Source: Daucus carota subsp. sativus (Eukaryota > Streptophyta > Magnoliopsida > Apiales > Apiaceae). Taken from it: a stretch of 64,000 bases of DNA. The notes under the pieces are model-generated. The model saw nothing but the letters and a program-made list of their open reading frames with translations, was not told the origin of the DNA and did no database searches. Both the position numbers and the translations under genes were made by a program. Below are positions 46,989-58,909 of the stretch, piece by piece (position 1 is the first letter of the stretch; the number at the start of each line of letters is the position of its first letter). The stretch lies in NCBI RefSeq assembly GCF_001625215.2, contig NC_030385.2:36109598-36173597 (forward strand). Direction: 5' to 3'.

Positions 46989-48309
46989 GGGTTTTGGCCC
47001 CAAATAACCAAATTTGAGGTGGTAATGCCCCAAATAACAAAATACCCGATAAATGGCCCTCACTAACATTTAGCGACGCTACTGGTGTAGCGTTTTGGTT
47101 TTTTTAACCAAAACGCTACATCGTGTAGCGTCTTAGCAATTTAAATTTTTCCAAACCCTTAAAACGCTACACCTAATAGCGTTTAAGGTTCTTATCTTTT
47201 TTAAAAAAATAAACAAACGCGACTTACATTGGCGTTTGAATTTGGTGGGCCTGTTGGGCCTTTTATTTTGCTTATACAAACGCTAGTTAGTCAAGCGTTT
47301 TAACTTATAACCTAGTGCCCTCCCCCCCTTTTTCTTGATAGACTTAGTTTTTGTGGTCTCTTTAAAATATTTTCTAAGTATAAATAAATCATTCTAAAAT
47401 TGAAATATATACCCTAAAATATTAACGACGGCTAATTTACCTTCTAATTATTATTTTATTAAATTAAATCCTAAATGTTAACGATTGTAAATTAATTTAT
47501 TCCGTCGGTTTCTCGGCTTTAGGGCCTTCGGCCCTGAAGCCTCGCATTAATTAGGGTTTAGGCTCGAGGAGTAGGGCCTACCGGCCCTACACCCTCAATC
47601 CTAAACCCTAACCGTCGGCCAATTTAATATACATTACGAATTAATCATTCTGCAACCCAAACCTAAACCCTAAATGTTAACGATTGTAAATTAATTTATT
47701 CCGCCGGTTTCTCGGCTTTAGGGTCTTCGGCCCTGCAGCCTCGCATTAATTAGGGTTTAGGCTCGAGGGAGTAGGGCCTATCGGCCCTACACCCTCAATC
47801 CTAAACCCTAACCGTCGGCCAATTTAATATACAGTACGAATTAATCATTCTACAACCCAAACCTAAACCCTAAATGTTAACTTTTGTAAACTAATTTATT
47901 CCGCCGGTTTCTCGGTTTTAGGACCTTCGGCCCTTCAGCCTCGCATTAATTAGGGTTTAGGCTCGAGGGAGTAGGGCCCACCGGCCCTACACCCTCAATC
48001 CTAAACCCTAACCGTCGGCTAATTTAATATACAGTACGTATTAATCAAACATAAACCCTAAATATTAACGATTGTAAATTAATTAATTAGATTTAGTCTT
48101 GGGCTTGGGCCTTAAAGTGATAAACGCTAAATACATTAGCGTTCAACCTTATATATAAAAGTTCTGAACGCTTAACGCATTAGCGTTCCCCCATATATAT
48201 ATAAAACGCTACTGGTAAAACGTCTTTATTGGTTATTGAGGGCCATTTTCACAAAATCTGTTATTCAGGGCATTAAACTCCAAAATTATGTTATTTGGGC
48301 CCTTTTTTC
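46989..48309. mobile_element. Mutator-like element (MULE), non-autonomous, 1321 bp, with internal tandem array
   Basis: Exact 9-bp duplication TTATAAATC at 46980-46988 and 48310-48318, the Mutator hallmark. Long imperfect inverted ends of about 75 bp: the left reads GCCCCAAATAAC...TAATGCCCCAAATAAC...ATGGCCCTCA, the right complement GGCCCAAATAAC...TAATGCCCTGAATAAC...ATGGCCCTCA. Inside the ends are several AACGCTA / TAGCGTTT motifs in both orientations. The middle is a 199-bp tandem array (listed separately). No transposase or captured gene frame. Confidence 0.85.
47471..48110. repeat. Tandem array of about 199 bp, three full units and a partial fourth
   Basis: Units start CTAAATGTTAAC at 47471, 47670 and 47870, with a fourth start (CTAAATATTAAC) at 48058 that breaks off. 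Each unit carries CCTAAACCC and AATTAGGGTTTAGG (telomere-like words), plus two hairpins, AGGGCC-TTC-GGCCCT and GTAGGGCC-TACC-GGCCCTAC. Units are highly similar. Confidence 0.9.
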
Positions 48310-48838
48310 TTATAAATCACTTGAGATAAATTATTTTTTTTAAATAAGGTAAATGGATGAGTTTAGTAGACTATTTACTTATAAAAAAGATGTCTGGCTG
48401 GATTTATAAATCACTTATTCATATCGTTTATGTAAGCAACTTATAAGTCAATTTTCAATAATTATTTTAAAAAATAATTATTATATTATATTATTTTGAT
48501 AATTTTTATATCAGAAAAATTGATAAATATCAAATAATTTATCTATATATATAAATTAAAATTCTTTCACTTATAAGTTTTATATATAATCAAGTAAAAA
48601 TCACTCTTTAACTTGAGTCAAACCGGCCCAGATTTCAGTGACAATGCAAAAAAAAACAAATATACCACTTACCAGGCCCAAAGAAAATACCCGAACTCTC
48701 CAGAGCCCAAAGAGCCCACCCCCAAATCCTCATCATCTTCATCTTCGCCAATCTCTCCTCATCAAAACCTATAAATTCAAATCAAACCCCTCAATTTTCC
48801 CTCCAACTAAATCAATTACTCGAATCCCAAAGGCGAAT
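48310..48838. other. Spacer and 5' leader of the WDR70-like gene
   Basis: AT-rich to about 48600. From 48644 the DNA is open in frame with the WDR70-like start at 48839, giving a possible N-terminal extension (see finding). Confidence 0.4.
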
Positions 48839-51800
48839 ATGTCGCAAAACGAACCAGACGACGAAGAAATATACTCCGGGATGCGAGCTAGCTTTCCTGT
48901 TTCATTCGGCAAACAATCCAAATCACAAACCCCTCTGGAAACCATCCACAAATCCACTCTCCGCTCCGTCGACGTATCGAAAAATGTTTCGAAAGAGGCT
49001 AATCCGTTCCCCTCTCTGTCCTCTTCCTCCAAGTCATGGCTTGATTCGCTCAAAAAGAAACCTAACCCTAACCCTAGGGGGAGTGTGAGTGGTGGTGATG
49101 ATGTGGTTGTTGGCCCAGGGAGGCGTAGTTTAGGGACTGTGGTGGAGGAGGATGAGGATGGGGATGAGGAGGATGGTGAGATGATTGGGCCGCCGAGGCC
49201 TCCGGTGATTAGTCAGGTGGAGGAGGAGGTGGAGATTGGGCCTCCGAGGCCTCCGGTAGGTGTGATGGAATCGGATAGTGATAAAGATGATGATTTAGAT
49301 GGGGATCAAGGTGGAGTGAATCGGTATCGGATTCCGTTGAACAATGAGATTGTCTTGAAAGGTCACACTAAAGTGAGTATTTCTCGTTATGTGTACATGT
49401 GTGTTTGTGTGTGTATATTAGTTGATAAAAGTAATTAACAGTATAATTTAATGTAATGCGAATTTTACGAACCGCAATTTAGGAATGCAAGGGTTTTTAA
49501 AGGTGTTTGTGTTTGCGCTTAAATTAAGAGGCAATGACTTCGTGGATTTTGTGTTAATAGGTCACGCTAGGATTGGTATTCAGTTCTGTACTTTCTTAGC
49601 ATTATGTATATATTGTATGAGTTGATGTGAAAAAAGTAAATGTAGTAGTTTACGTGATACGAATAAAAGATCAACTTTAGAAATTTTTGGTGGGTAAAAA
49701 GATTAAGAATTCAATTTAAGGTGCCATTGTTAGCGGATAGATTGAGCTTATGTTGGTCATCCATGATTGTGCATAATTGTGGTGTTGCTAGTTATGATTC
49801 AGGATCTAGAGTTCTTTTAGGATAAAAAAAATTATAAATAGGTGTAAAGAAGCTAGGCTAGATTAATAGACGTACTCCCTCTGGTCCGCAATGTAAGTCT
49901 CTTGAATTTTTGCACACATTTAGCATGCTCTGACTAAATAGAAAAAACTAATATTATATCGTCTTTCCCTTTTTTGAATTAAAATTTTGTGCACTTATAT
50001 TAAAAAAAAAAAAGAAGAAGAAGAAAACTTTCAATAAAAATTTTAGCTGTGTAGTTAAAAGCATATTGAGATGTGTGAAAAAAGTCTAACGACTTATATT
50101 GTGGACCAGAGGGAGTAATTTAGAAATATAAGTTGTTAAAAGTTAGGGATACAGTTGAGGTGTTTATGTTGATTTTTTTTAAGGGATTCTGATATTGTTG
50201 TGTGTACAATACACACGTCATGAGTATATTGTGTGTAATCTTGGATTTATGTTTTTGCCAGGTTGTTTCTGCACTTGCTATTGATCATTCAGGTTCCAGA
50301 GTTCTATCAGGTAGTTACGATTACACAGTTAGAATGTATGACTTTCAAGGGATGAATGCTCGTTTGGAATCATTTAGACAGCTTGAGCCATTTGAAGGCC
50401 ACCAAGTACGTAGTCTAAGTTGGAGTCCTACTGCTGATCGGTTTTTGTGTGTTAGTGGTTCAGCGGTGGCAAAGGTAAATTTACTTCTCTGTGTGATAAT
50501 TTTTATATTGATATTCATTATTATAAACAGATTATTTTGGGTATGGCGTATGGGGGAGATATGAATTGTTTGATTTCAGTTTCAGATTGCTGGAGATTAA
50601 ATTATATTTTATTATATTATTTCAGATTTATGACCGGGATGGATTAACATTGGGCGAGTTTGTGAAAGGGGACATGTATATTCGTGACCTGAAAAACACA
50701 AAGGGCCACATATCTGGACTGACTTGTGGGGAATGGCATCCCAAAGAAAGAGAGACTATCTTGACATCATCGGAGGATGGTTCATTGCGTATATGGGATG
50801 TAAATGAGTTTAAGACCCAAAAGCAGGTATCCGTTTGTCTTTTCCGATTTGTGTGTACTTTTAGTTTCCTGCAAGCTAGCTCAGAATTAGTGGATCGGCC
50901 ACAATAAATTTTATTTGTCTGTTATGTTTGGATTGCTTACGTTTTAGACACATTAATGACCAGTTCTCCAAAAACCTCAAGTGGATCACGGACGCTCGTC
51001 TTTTAGGAATAAATTTGCTTTTTCATATCCATATAAATTATGAGAACATCGGGGGTGGCAGGGAGTCGAACTCGTCTCGCGCCCGCCAACCTAAGCTCTA
51101 ATACCATGTTGAGTGACCAGTTCTCCTAAAATCTCAAGGTTTTAGGAGGCGGTTTACCAGGATTATATTGTATGATGTGATGTCTCACATACAATATGAT
51201 GGAGAAGTGATTGAGGTGGAGAGCATGTGATGATCACATGCTCTCCACCTCAATCACTTCTCCATCACTCACATGTAAAGGCTTATGCTAATTACATCAA
51301 AGTCCAATGAAATTTATAACGTTTGTTCATAACAACTGTTGTAAACAAGCGTGGAGTTTAGAGAGGGGAGTAGCACAATGGATATCTTCTGTGGATTATA
51401 ATTGGAAGGAGGGAAAAAAGAGAGCATTGAAATCGATTTTTATTGACCAATCAGAAGTTTTTGTTGGCTTCCTTACCTTCAATCACTATCAGTAAGCAGT
51501 ATATGCTAATTAGGGAGGTTTTGGGTGGAGAGTTCATAGAAATCATGCTGAAAAATGCATCGATAACATGCCATAATGTCAAGGTTAATAATATGGATTT
51601 CCAATTTAAAAAAATTGTCTCCTGTAATGTATAGTGTCTTATTTGCTCTTGGTCCTATTCGAGCTCAGTTTCAGTAGCAAATTATGCACTTCTTATTATG
51701 TTGAGTAGTATTTTTTGTGGATCTTCTCACAAATATTTTGTAAGTGGGTTATATATGAAAATTTAAATATATATTTTTAAAGTGGTAGTATTTTGGAAGT

Positions 51801-53352
51801 GGAACTGATACCATTACTCTTGTGTATTTGCAAATTACAAAAGGCCTTATAGCATCGGTGAAGTGTGCAGAAAATTTAACTTCAAAATGACGAACTATGT
51901 TTTAGGTTATTAAACCAAGACTTTCAAAACCTGGTAGAACTCCTGTTACAACCTGTGCTTGGAATCGTGACGGAAAGTGTATTGCTGGTGGTATTGGAGA
52001 TGGATCAATACAGGTACTACTCAATGCATTTCTATTTGACTTGACTATATATGCTATTAAGTTTTCTAAAATTTGTATTTTACATTCTTCAGATATGGAA
52101 TCTTAAGCCTGGGTGGGGAAGCAGGCCGGATATCTATGTCGCTGCAGCTCACTCAGATGATATTACTTGTCTTAAGTTTTCTAGTGATGGTAAAACTCTG
52201 CTGTCAAGAAGCTTCGATTGTACACTAAAGGTATGTTTAATGTAATATAGTTGCGAAGCAGGTTTTACTTCTTTACAATCTTCATTTAGTTGAGGGGGAT
52301 CTCAATTCTTTTTCTTTTGGCATTATCTGTTGACCATTGTAGGTCTGGGATCTGCGCCAAATGAAGGAGCATGTCCGTGTAATAGAGGATCTTCCCAATA
52401 ATTATCCACAATGTAATGTTGCTTTTAGTCCTGATGAACAACTTTTCTTGACTGGAACATCTATTGAAAGGGATAGCACTACAGGAGGCTTGCTATGCTT
52501 TTATGATCGTGCAAAACTTGAACTCGTATCTAAGGTCGGAATATCTCCAACATATAGTGTTGTGCAATGTGCTTGGCACCCGAAGTTAAACCAGGTGAGA
52601 TGCACAAAACCCTGAACATCACTTACATTTTCACTGTGAAATTAAATATAAATTATAATGCATCTTATCAAATTTAGAGAAGTCATTTAAGTTATTTTGC
52701 TTCCCTTTTATCACCGAAGATCTTCTAAGAAACATACTCGGATGAATATATTTTAACTTAGGGTCTCTTCATTCGTTTTACAGGTATTTGCCACTGTAGG
52801 TGACAAACACAATGGGGCAACTCATGTATTATATGATCCATCCCTCAGCGAGAGAGGAGCTCTTGTTAGTGTAGCACGTGCACCTAGGAAAAAATCTATC
52901 GATGATTTTCAGCCTGAGCCTCAGATCCACAACCCGCATGCACTACCTTTATTTAGAGACCAGCCAAGCCGGAAACGTCAGCGTGAGAAGATATTGAAGG
53001 ACCCACTTAAGTCTCATAAACCTGAAGTTCCCATGAACGGGCCTGGGCATGGTGGCAGGGTTGGTACAACCAAGGGAAGCTTGTTAACTCAGTATCTTCT
53101 CAAGGTAATATCCATAGTTTCCTTGCTGTAATAGATACTATTTTTGAATCTGGTAAATGGACTTACATAAAGTTGCTATTGCAGCAAGGTGGCCTTATTA
53201 AAGAGACATGGATGGACGAAGATCCAAGAGAAGCTATCCTGAAATATGCTGATGCAGCCGAGAAAGATCCTAAATTTATAGCTCCAGCATATTCTCAAAC
53301 GCAGCCTGAGCCAGTTTTCGCAAAGTCGGACTCTGAAGAAGATGAGAAATAA
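48839..53352 (+). CDS. WDR70: WD40-repeat protein, WDR70-like
   Basis: Eight exons: 48839-49372, 50262-50474, 50626-50826, 51906-52013, 52093-52230, 52343-52594, 52784-53104, 53185-53352. All are GT-AG, phase 0, giving 644 aa (human WDR70 is about 654). The N-terminal 170 residues are disordered, acidic and Pro-rich (two IGPPRPPV repeats). WD repeats follow: GHTKVVSALAIDHSG, GSYDYTVRMYD, LSWSPTADRF, TSSEDGSLRIWD, CAWNRDGKCI, RSFDCTLKVWD and AWHPKLNQVFATVG. The C-terminal tail has KKSIDDFQPEPQIHNPHALPLF-type sequence and a basic SRKRQREK stretch, likely a nuclear signal. WDR70 works with RNF20/CUL4 in H2B ubiquitination and the DNA damage response in animals and yeast; the plant role is inferred. 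An in-frame upstream ATG at 48644 is an alternative start. Confidence 0.9.
49875..50115. mobile_element. Stowaway-type MITE, 241 bp, in WDR70 intron 1
   Basis: Ends CTCCCTCTGGTCCGCAATGT and the complement of the right end CTCCCTCTGGTCCACAATAT. TA at 49873-49874 and 50116-50117. A family separate from the CTCCCTCCGTCCC copies. Confidence 0.85.
50956..51273 (-). mobile_element. TRIM-like LTR fossil in WDR70 intron 3
   Basis: A small LTR-type relic on the minus strand. An LTR-like unit of 167 bp (51107-51273) begins TG and ends CA. It is followed directly by TGGTATTAGAGC (51106-51095), which fits the initiator-Met tRNA primer site. A short internal stretch of about 100 bp and a partial second LTR (from 50984 down to about 50956, AGGTTTTTGGAGAACTGGTC) complete it. 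There are no genes, as expected for TRIMs. It is broken and incomplete on one side; the LTR remnants differ clearly, so it is old. The LTR contains a perfect inverted repeat. Confidence 0.6.
51198..51266. repeat. Perfect inverted repeat, 2 x 33 bp with 3-nt spacer
   Basis: The left arm (51198-51230) starts GATGGAGAAGTGATTGAGG. The right arm (51234-51266) is its exact complement. Lies within the LTR-like unit and in the transcribed intron 3. Confidence 0.95.
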
Positions 53353-54968
53353 TCTTGGTATAATATCCTCGTTCTTTAGCGTACATGGCTTGGTACTGTT
53401 GAGTTTTCTCAGGAGAGTTATTACCTATTCATATCCAGATAATTCAAGATTTGTTGTAACGTGTCGAGTTTAGTTCTGCCTTGCACTGAATTGCTCTATA
53501 GACAAACAGTTTACTTATAGCAAGTTAGTCAGAAGTTATATTTATGGAATTTTGTAATCTATTTGTAACAAGCAATTTATGTGTCTGAATTCTGTACACT
53601 CGGATCATGTTTGTGTCTCTGAAGTCTGAATTTTGTAAGTAAATTCACCAGGATAAACACAAGTGCACGAGAGTAAACTTATAATTTCTGTTCCTTTCAC
53701 TTTTGTAAAAATATATTAGTTTAAAAAGAAGTAATGCATACAAGAGTTCTTGCTGGCGTCGGTATATCATTGATATTTTATGTATCATATTTGAATTGTT
53801 TTGATTACAGCGCAGGTATGTCACTTGGAATGCATGGAGAAACACAAGGTTAGGAGCTGCAAACTCTCGAAGATGTTTAAAAGGAGACTCGTAAAATTCA
53901 GCCTAAAATCTCAGGGTAATGTTGCAGAGTCTATTGTTGTGCATCTTCAGAACAGAATATCTAAACATAATACCGCTACTGAGAGGGATATTAAAGGAGC
54001 AAACGTCCGGTTCCAGACTTCCAGTGCTGGAAACTGGAAGCCTGTTTTTGTGTAGTCTGCGAATATAACATTTGATCGCTGAAACACAACCTACACTTTT
54101 CTTTATTTCAAACCCAACTACCTTTACTCAGCCTTATACTACCTCCAAAGGATATCCAAAGGGTAAATTTCTTTTTATAACTTAACGACGAATAATTAGG
54201 TTAACATTTTGCCATCCAACTCATTCACGATGCTTGTGTAAACTGTAAAGTGTAAACTTTCAAGATACCCGGTTTATCTTATTGTTTTTTATAAATTTTT
54301 TTTGTTAGGGTTTCTTATACATTCGATCAGAGATGCACAAAAAGTCATTGGATCAGGTTTTATCGGATGATTTATTCACTCGGACAATCTAATTGATTTT
54401 TTATGCCAAGTTTTGGTGTAACAGCTATATTTTAATTCATCTTCTTTTTTCAAGAATTTCATAATTGGAAATGCATGTGATGGGAATCGGAGGAGTATTA
54501 GGTATTGTTTTGTTATGCGCTATTTATCTAGCTATTGTATAAAATACTTTATTTGAAAATGTGTAGTGCAAATACATTTTCGAACCGAGAGATCCAGAGA
54601 TTTGGATCCGGTTGCATATAGATACGAATAATCTAATGAGAACAATAATTTCCAGAATCGTTTGAACCATTTCATTTCAAACCGGAAAAGCCTTTTTCAA
54701 GATACTACGTAATGAATATTCGATTGATTCATATGAGAAGGTTATCGAATTTTTTTTTTATCTAAAACATCTCGTTTCTTTTTGTTCAAATAACTTTATT
54801 TTTTTTTTTGTCTAAATCAGTTTTTTCCCGCTACCGGGTGGAGCCTAGCTCTAGCAAAGTATAGGATCTCAACATATTTATCCATATAATTAATGTTTTT
54901 TTGACAGAATCCATTTGATTAATGTTTATTTCCGAAAAACTAGTAGAATACTAACATGTATATACAAG
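53353..54968. other. Downstream flank of the WDR70-like gene
   Basis: 3' UTR, then AT-rich spacer. A plus-strand open frame (53801-54055) follows an acceptor-like GATTACAGCGCAG and could be an unplaced exon or chance; no domain is recognised. Confidence 0.35.
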
Positions 54969-55735
54969 TAGGGCTGAGCAAAAAACCGATTTGAAACCGA
55001 AACCGAACCGAAACCGGGGAAAACCGGAGAAAACCGATCCGAATATAACCGATCCGAAACCGAAACCGAAAAATTAAAAACCGAACCGATTTACATGGTT
55101 GGGTTCCGGTTATACCTTCCAACCGAACCGATAAAAACCGAACCGAACCGATTATGAAAATAATAATTAAATAATAAATATTATATATATATATATATAT
55201 AATATTACTTAAAATATCAAATTTAAAAATTCTGTTGGACCTTGATGATTGAATTCTGAAATTAACAAGCTAGATGGTTGGTCTACTCTTTTTTTCCCCT
55301 GCATTTCTTAAAAGTGATTAGCACAGGGAGGTTCTTCCTTGTTTTAGGTCCAATTTACAAGCATTATATGATTCTGCCTTAAGAGAACATTTATGTTTCT
55401 GTAGTCCAGTGCTCAGAGCAGAAAGAATTGTAATTTCTTTCTGTCGCCATGATCTGTTATAAAACACTTCATCTTAAAATTGCTCTGAGTTTAAATAATT
55501 ATTAATAAAAGTTATAAATTGAGTTGCCTAGCTATATCAAAAGCAAACTTGAGAGATTTTATAATTGTCGGTTTTGTAACCGAAACCGAGCCGATTAAAA
55601 CCGAACCGGGACTTTTAGAACCGAAACCGAATCCGAACCGGCGGTTGCGGTTTTGGATTTTAAAAACCGAAGACATATGGTTGCGGTTCCGGTTTTATCC
55701 AAAAACCGAGCCGAACCGGCCCATGCTCTCCCCTA
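54969..55735. mobile_element. Non-autonomous hAT element, 767 bp, with AACCGA-rich subterminal arrays
   Basis: Exact 8-bp duplication TATACAAG at 54961-54968 and 55736-55743. Ends TAGGGCTGAGCA and TAGGGGAGAGCA (complement of the right end). Beneath each end are dense AAACCGAAACCGAACCG repeats (54985-55155 and 55578-55725), the kind of subterminal repeats that hAT transposases bind. The interior (55190-55570) is unrelated AT-rich sequence without a transposase frame. Confidence 0.85.
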
Positions 55736-56234
55736 TATACAAGGCCTTTTATTATTTCTCAGCGTATTTACGAGTCTTCTGACCACAAAAAAGTCAGACG
55801 TAAGCAAACAGTGGGGTCCCCACCATTAGCAGGAATAAGTAGAATAATAAAATAGTACAACCTCAACAGCTTATACAAAGAAAAAAAACACATACGTAGG
55901 TTATTAGATACATACATACATGTATTGTATGTATGAACACCGACTCAAACACCCCATTGTTCTTTTGGGGCTTCTCATCTGTTTTTAACAAACTCATTTT
56001 TAGTGTTCAACCGTTACATTCCTCAGACACCTCTCTCTCTCTCTCTCTATCATATGAAATTGTTTGCTTGATATTCTTATGGGATTGATATTAAAATGAT
56101 CTATTATCCAATTTAGAGATGCCCATTTGGAGATTTTGGGGTTTAATCTAATTGGGGTGGTTTTTGTTCGTTTATTTTTGTTTCAGTGTAGACAGAGTGA
56201 TAAAGGGCTAACGGTCACAACTTTATGATTCTTG
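55736..56234 (+). promoter_or_regulatory. Promoter and leader of the RIN13-like gene
   Basis: A CT repeat (56032-56048) marks a likely 5' UTR. A TTTTTGTTTCAG acceptor-like site ends near 56186, about 50 nt before the ATG, so a 5'-UTR intron is probable. No clear TATA box. Confidence 0.4.
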
Positions 56235-58909
56235 ATGGACCCAAACGCTGTGGTTTTTGATTTGAGTTCTGATGATGATGTGGGGTGGGGAAAGAACATA
56301 GGGGCTGATGATGATGATTGTGATAGAGTTGAGGATTGTAAATGGATTCAGGACTTTTTCAATGATGATTCCGATGATGTGGTTTTTGTTAGTGAGGTTG
56401 TGGTGAAGCCAAAGGACAGGAAGTTGAAAATTGTTACTAATAATTATGTCAAAGATTTCAATCATGGGGATGATGATGATGATTGTGTGATTTTGGATGG
56501 TGATCCTGATAAGGAAGTTGAGGCTGTTGAAGGCTTGAAGACTCAGGATGATGCAACCCAAAGTGATTCTGATGAGCTGATTGTTGTTGGGGAGACGGGG
56601 CAGGTATACTATGGTCTTTTTTTTGTCGAAATCATGTGTAGTTTATATGGTCTTACTATGAATGTTTATGTTGTTGATTTTGTTTTTGCTTCATGTGTTA
56701 ATTTATGTATGAATGTTTTGTGAGTGTTTAGCAATTCAGAGTGAAGGGCAGGGGGTATCGAAACAGTGCCTTGTTAGTTCTCATCTAGGTTTTCGATTAG
56801 AGTTTCGAAAACATTGATGGTCATAGAATAATGCTGGCCTTAGAAAGTGGAATGTTTTAGGATATGGGGGATTCGGGAGTGATAAAATGGGAAACGGAAC
56901 TTGAAGAAAGTATAGTTTGTTCTCAAATGCCAAGGGCTGTAGTGTAAACAACTAGTATTACTTTTATTTTGTTGTTTTTTGTTCTACTTCATCATCTTAT
57001 ATACATGTTAATGCTGGTGTCAACAACTTAGTACTCCAGCTTGTATATCGATGCATATCGAATTTTTACTGTTCTTACATGTCTAGAATTATGATCGATT
57101 ATTCTCTTGATTGAATAGCATATTGGAGACTTGCACGTTGGAAAGGAATGATACCTTGTCCACAACCATTGATGTATTTTTGTTTTCTGATATTAGTCCT
57201 TAGTTTGTTGTTTGATTGTTACAAGTCAATGACTTTGTTTAGTTCTAGTTCTGGCATTGCATATCTGTCAGAAATTGTATATTCTTTTTTTTTCTTGGCA
57301 GCTTTTTGATGTTCATATTGTTGTTTAGCTCGTAGAATTGTCCATTCTTGAGGATTATTCAATATTTATAATCTATGATGTGTCCAGATAATGGTTTCGT
57401 GCCTTAACAATGAACTGATCACAGGTTGCATGTAGAGACTATCCTCATCCACGACATCTCTGTGCTAAATTTTCTTTCACGGCAACGCCTCATGAACAGT
57501 ACTGCAACCAGGTAATTATATCTTTCTCAATATAGTCTTGAGTTATTACACTTATATCATTTTCAGTTTGCATATGAAATCTGACATTCTTATAATTACA
57601 GTGTCATTGTTATGTTTGTGATTCACTGGCTCCATGTCTCCAATGGGGCACTGGCAATTCCTTTAGTGACCATTGTCATGCCACCGCGAAGGAGGATTTC
57701 TGGAACCAACAGAGAGATAGCTTAAAGAAAAGTCACCAAACTAACTTGCCTGTTCCTAAAGTTCCTTGTACCCCAATGCCAACAAACCAGTCTCCAGCAT
57801 CAACTCCCCAGATAGAATACCACATACCCCAGGCTCAGGTCCCCGTGTCAGCACCAGTTTCAACTATACAATATAGTACATACCAGAATCAGGTCCCCAA
57901 GCCAGCACCAATATCACAGTTACAATGCCGCACATCCCAAGCTCAGGCCCCAAGGCTGGCACCAATCCAGCCATGCTCAACAACTAATAAGATGCCAAGT
58001 ATCAGAGGCCAAAGATCTGGGAGTGTTATGCCTATAGATAATTTCCAACCGAATTTGACATCGCTGCAGTTACACAACATTGCCAACAACGTTCTTGTAA
58101 GCGATAGAAGACAGACTGTTGGTAGTTTAGGTCCTCGAGTTAATGTTCCTGCTGCTGTTTTCAAGAGGAGAGGATCATCTGGGGTTGCTTTGGCAGCCGC
58201 TCAACAAAGTGGTTATTTAAACAACGCCCATGGATATAAATACAGAAGAAATCCTGCTCTGGTGGCAGCACCTTGTAAGAGCATTACAATGAGATCTGCT
58301 GAAAAGTATACAGAGTCAAGCAATTGCCAGCATTCCTCTCAACAATATGTGCAGAAAATACCTTCAAAGTTCATAGCTTCTCAGCCTCCACTACAACCCC
58401 ATTTATCCTCCCAGCCAGATGTGGGCACCCCTTATATGAATCCAGTGCCTAAGCAACCTCTGTTGCCTTGCCAGTTAAAAACAAGCAATGTCTTAGTGAA
58501 TTCAACTTCACAACCTCAAAAACCATATCATCAGGCATATGCTGGAGGAATGGTTTCGAGGCAAAATTCAGTCCAATCCAGAGTTTCCTCACAGCTCATC
58601 AGAACTAACAGCTTTGGAAATAGAGCATCTTCAGAATCTCCGGTCTATAGTCCTACTAACCATGCTGCAGATGGTTTCCAGGATGTTTCTCAGCAACAAT
58701 ATCAAACTAGCAATTTTGTGGATACTGGTATTTCAGGTGTAGACTTAAATTGGGTTCCAAACAAAAGTCACGACATCAGCCAACAGCCCGAAGCAGAAAA
58801 CTTCCAACCTGAAGGCACGGGCTATTTAGATGAGTCTGAGCCTTTTGGTGAATTTGACTCCTACTTTGACGGAAGCTCGAATGATGGTTCATTTGATTTT
58901 CTGCTATAG
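56235..58909 (+). CDS. RPM1-interacting protein 13 (RIN13)-like protein
   Basis: Three exons, 56235-56603, 57425-57511 and 57602-58909, phase 0, giving 587 aa. The N-terminal 120 residues are very acidic (DDDD runs, SDDD, DSDELIVVGETGQ), resembling SUMO-interaction-like contexts. The conserved core is ACRDYPHPRHLCAKFSF, then HEQYCNQCHCYVCDSLAPC and W-GTG...SDHCHAT, a Cys/His-rich module split by intron 2, as I recall for Arabidopsis RIN13 (At2g20310) and relatives. The last 390 residues are low-complexity Gln/Pro/Ser (IPQAQVPVSAP-type repeats), probably disordered, ending in an acidic FDSYFDGSSNDGSFDFLL-like tail. RIN13 is a nuclear positive regulator of RPM1-linked resistance; this copy's role is inferred. 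The ATG at 56235 is the first after a TTG in frame. Confidence 0.8.

Noticed and set aside
47471-48110. Interstitial telomere repeat
   Set aside because: The CCCTAAA words occur once or twice per 199-bp unit, not as a TTTAGGG array.
51070-51106. tRNA-like sequence (GGGAGTCGAACTC...)
   Set aside because: Resembles a T-arm by a few bases only; no cloverleaf, and the neighbouring primer-site reading explains it better.
53801-54055. 84-codon plus-strand frame after an acceptor-like site
   Set aside because: Starts at TTG, no domain recognised, and the WDR70-like protein already ends normally at 53352.
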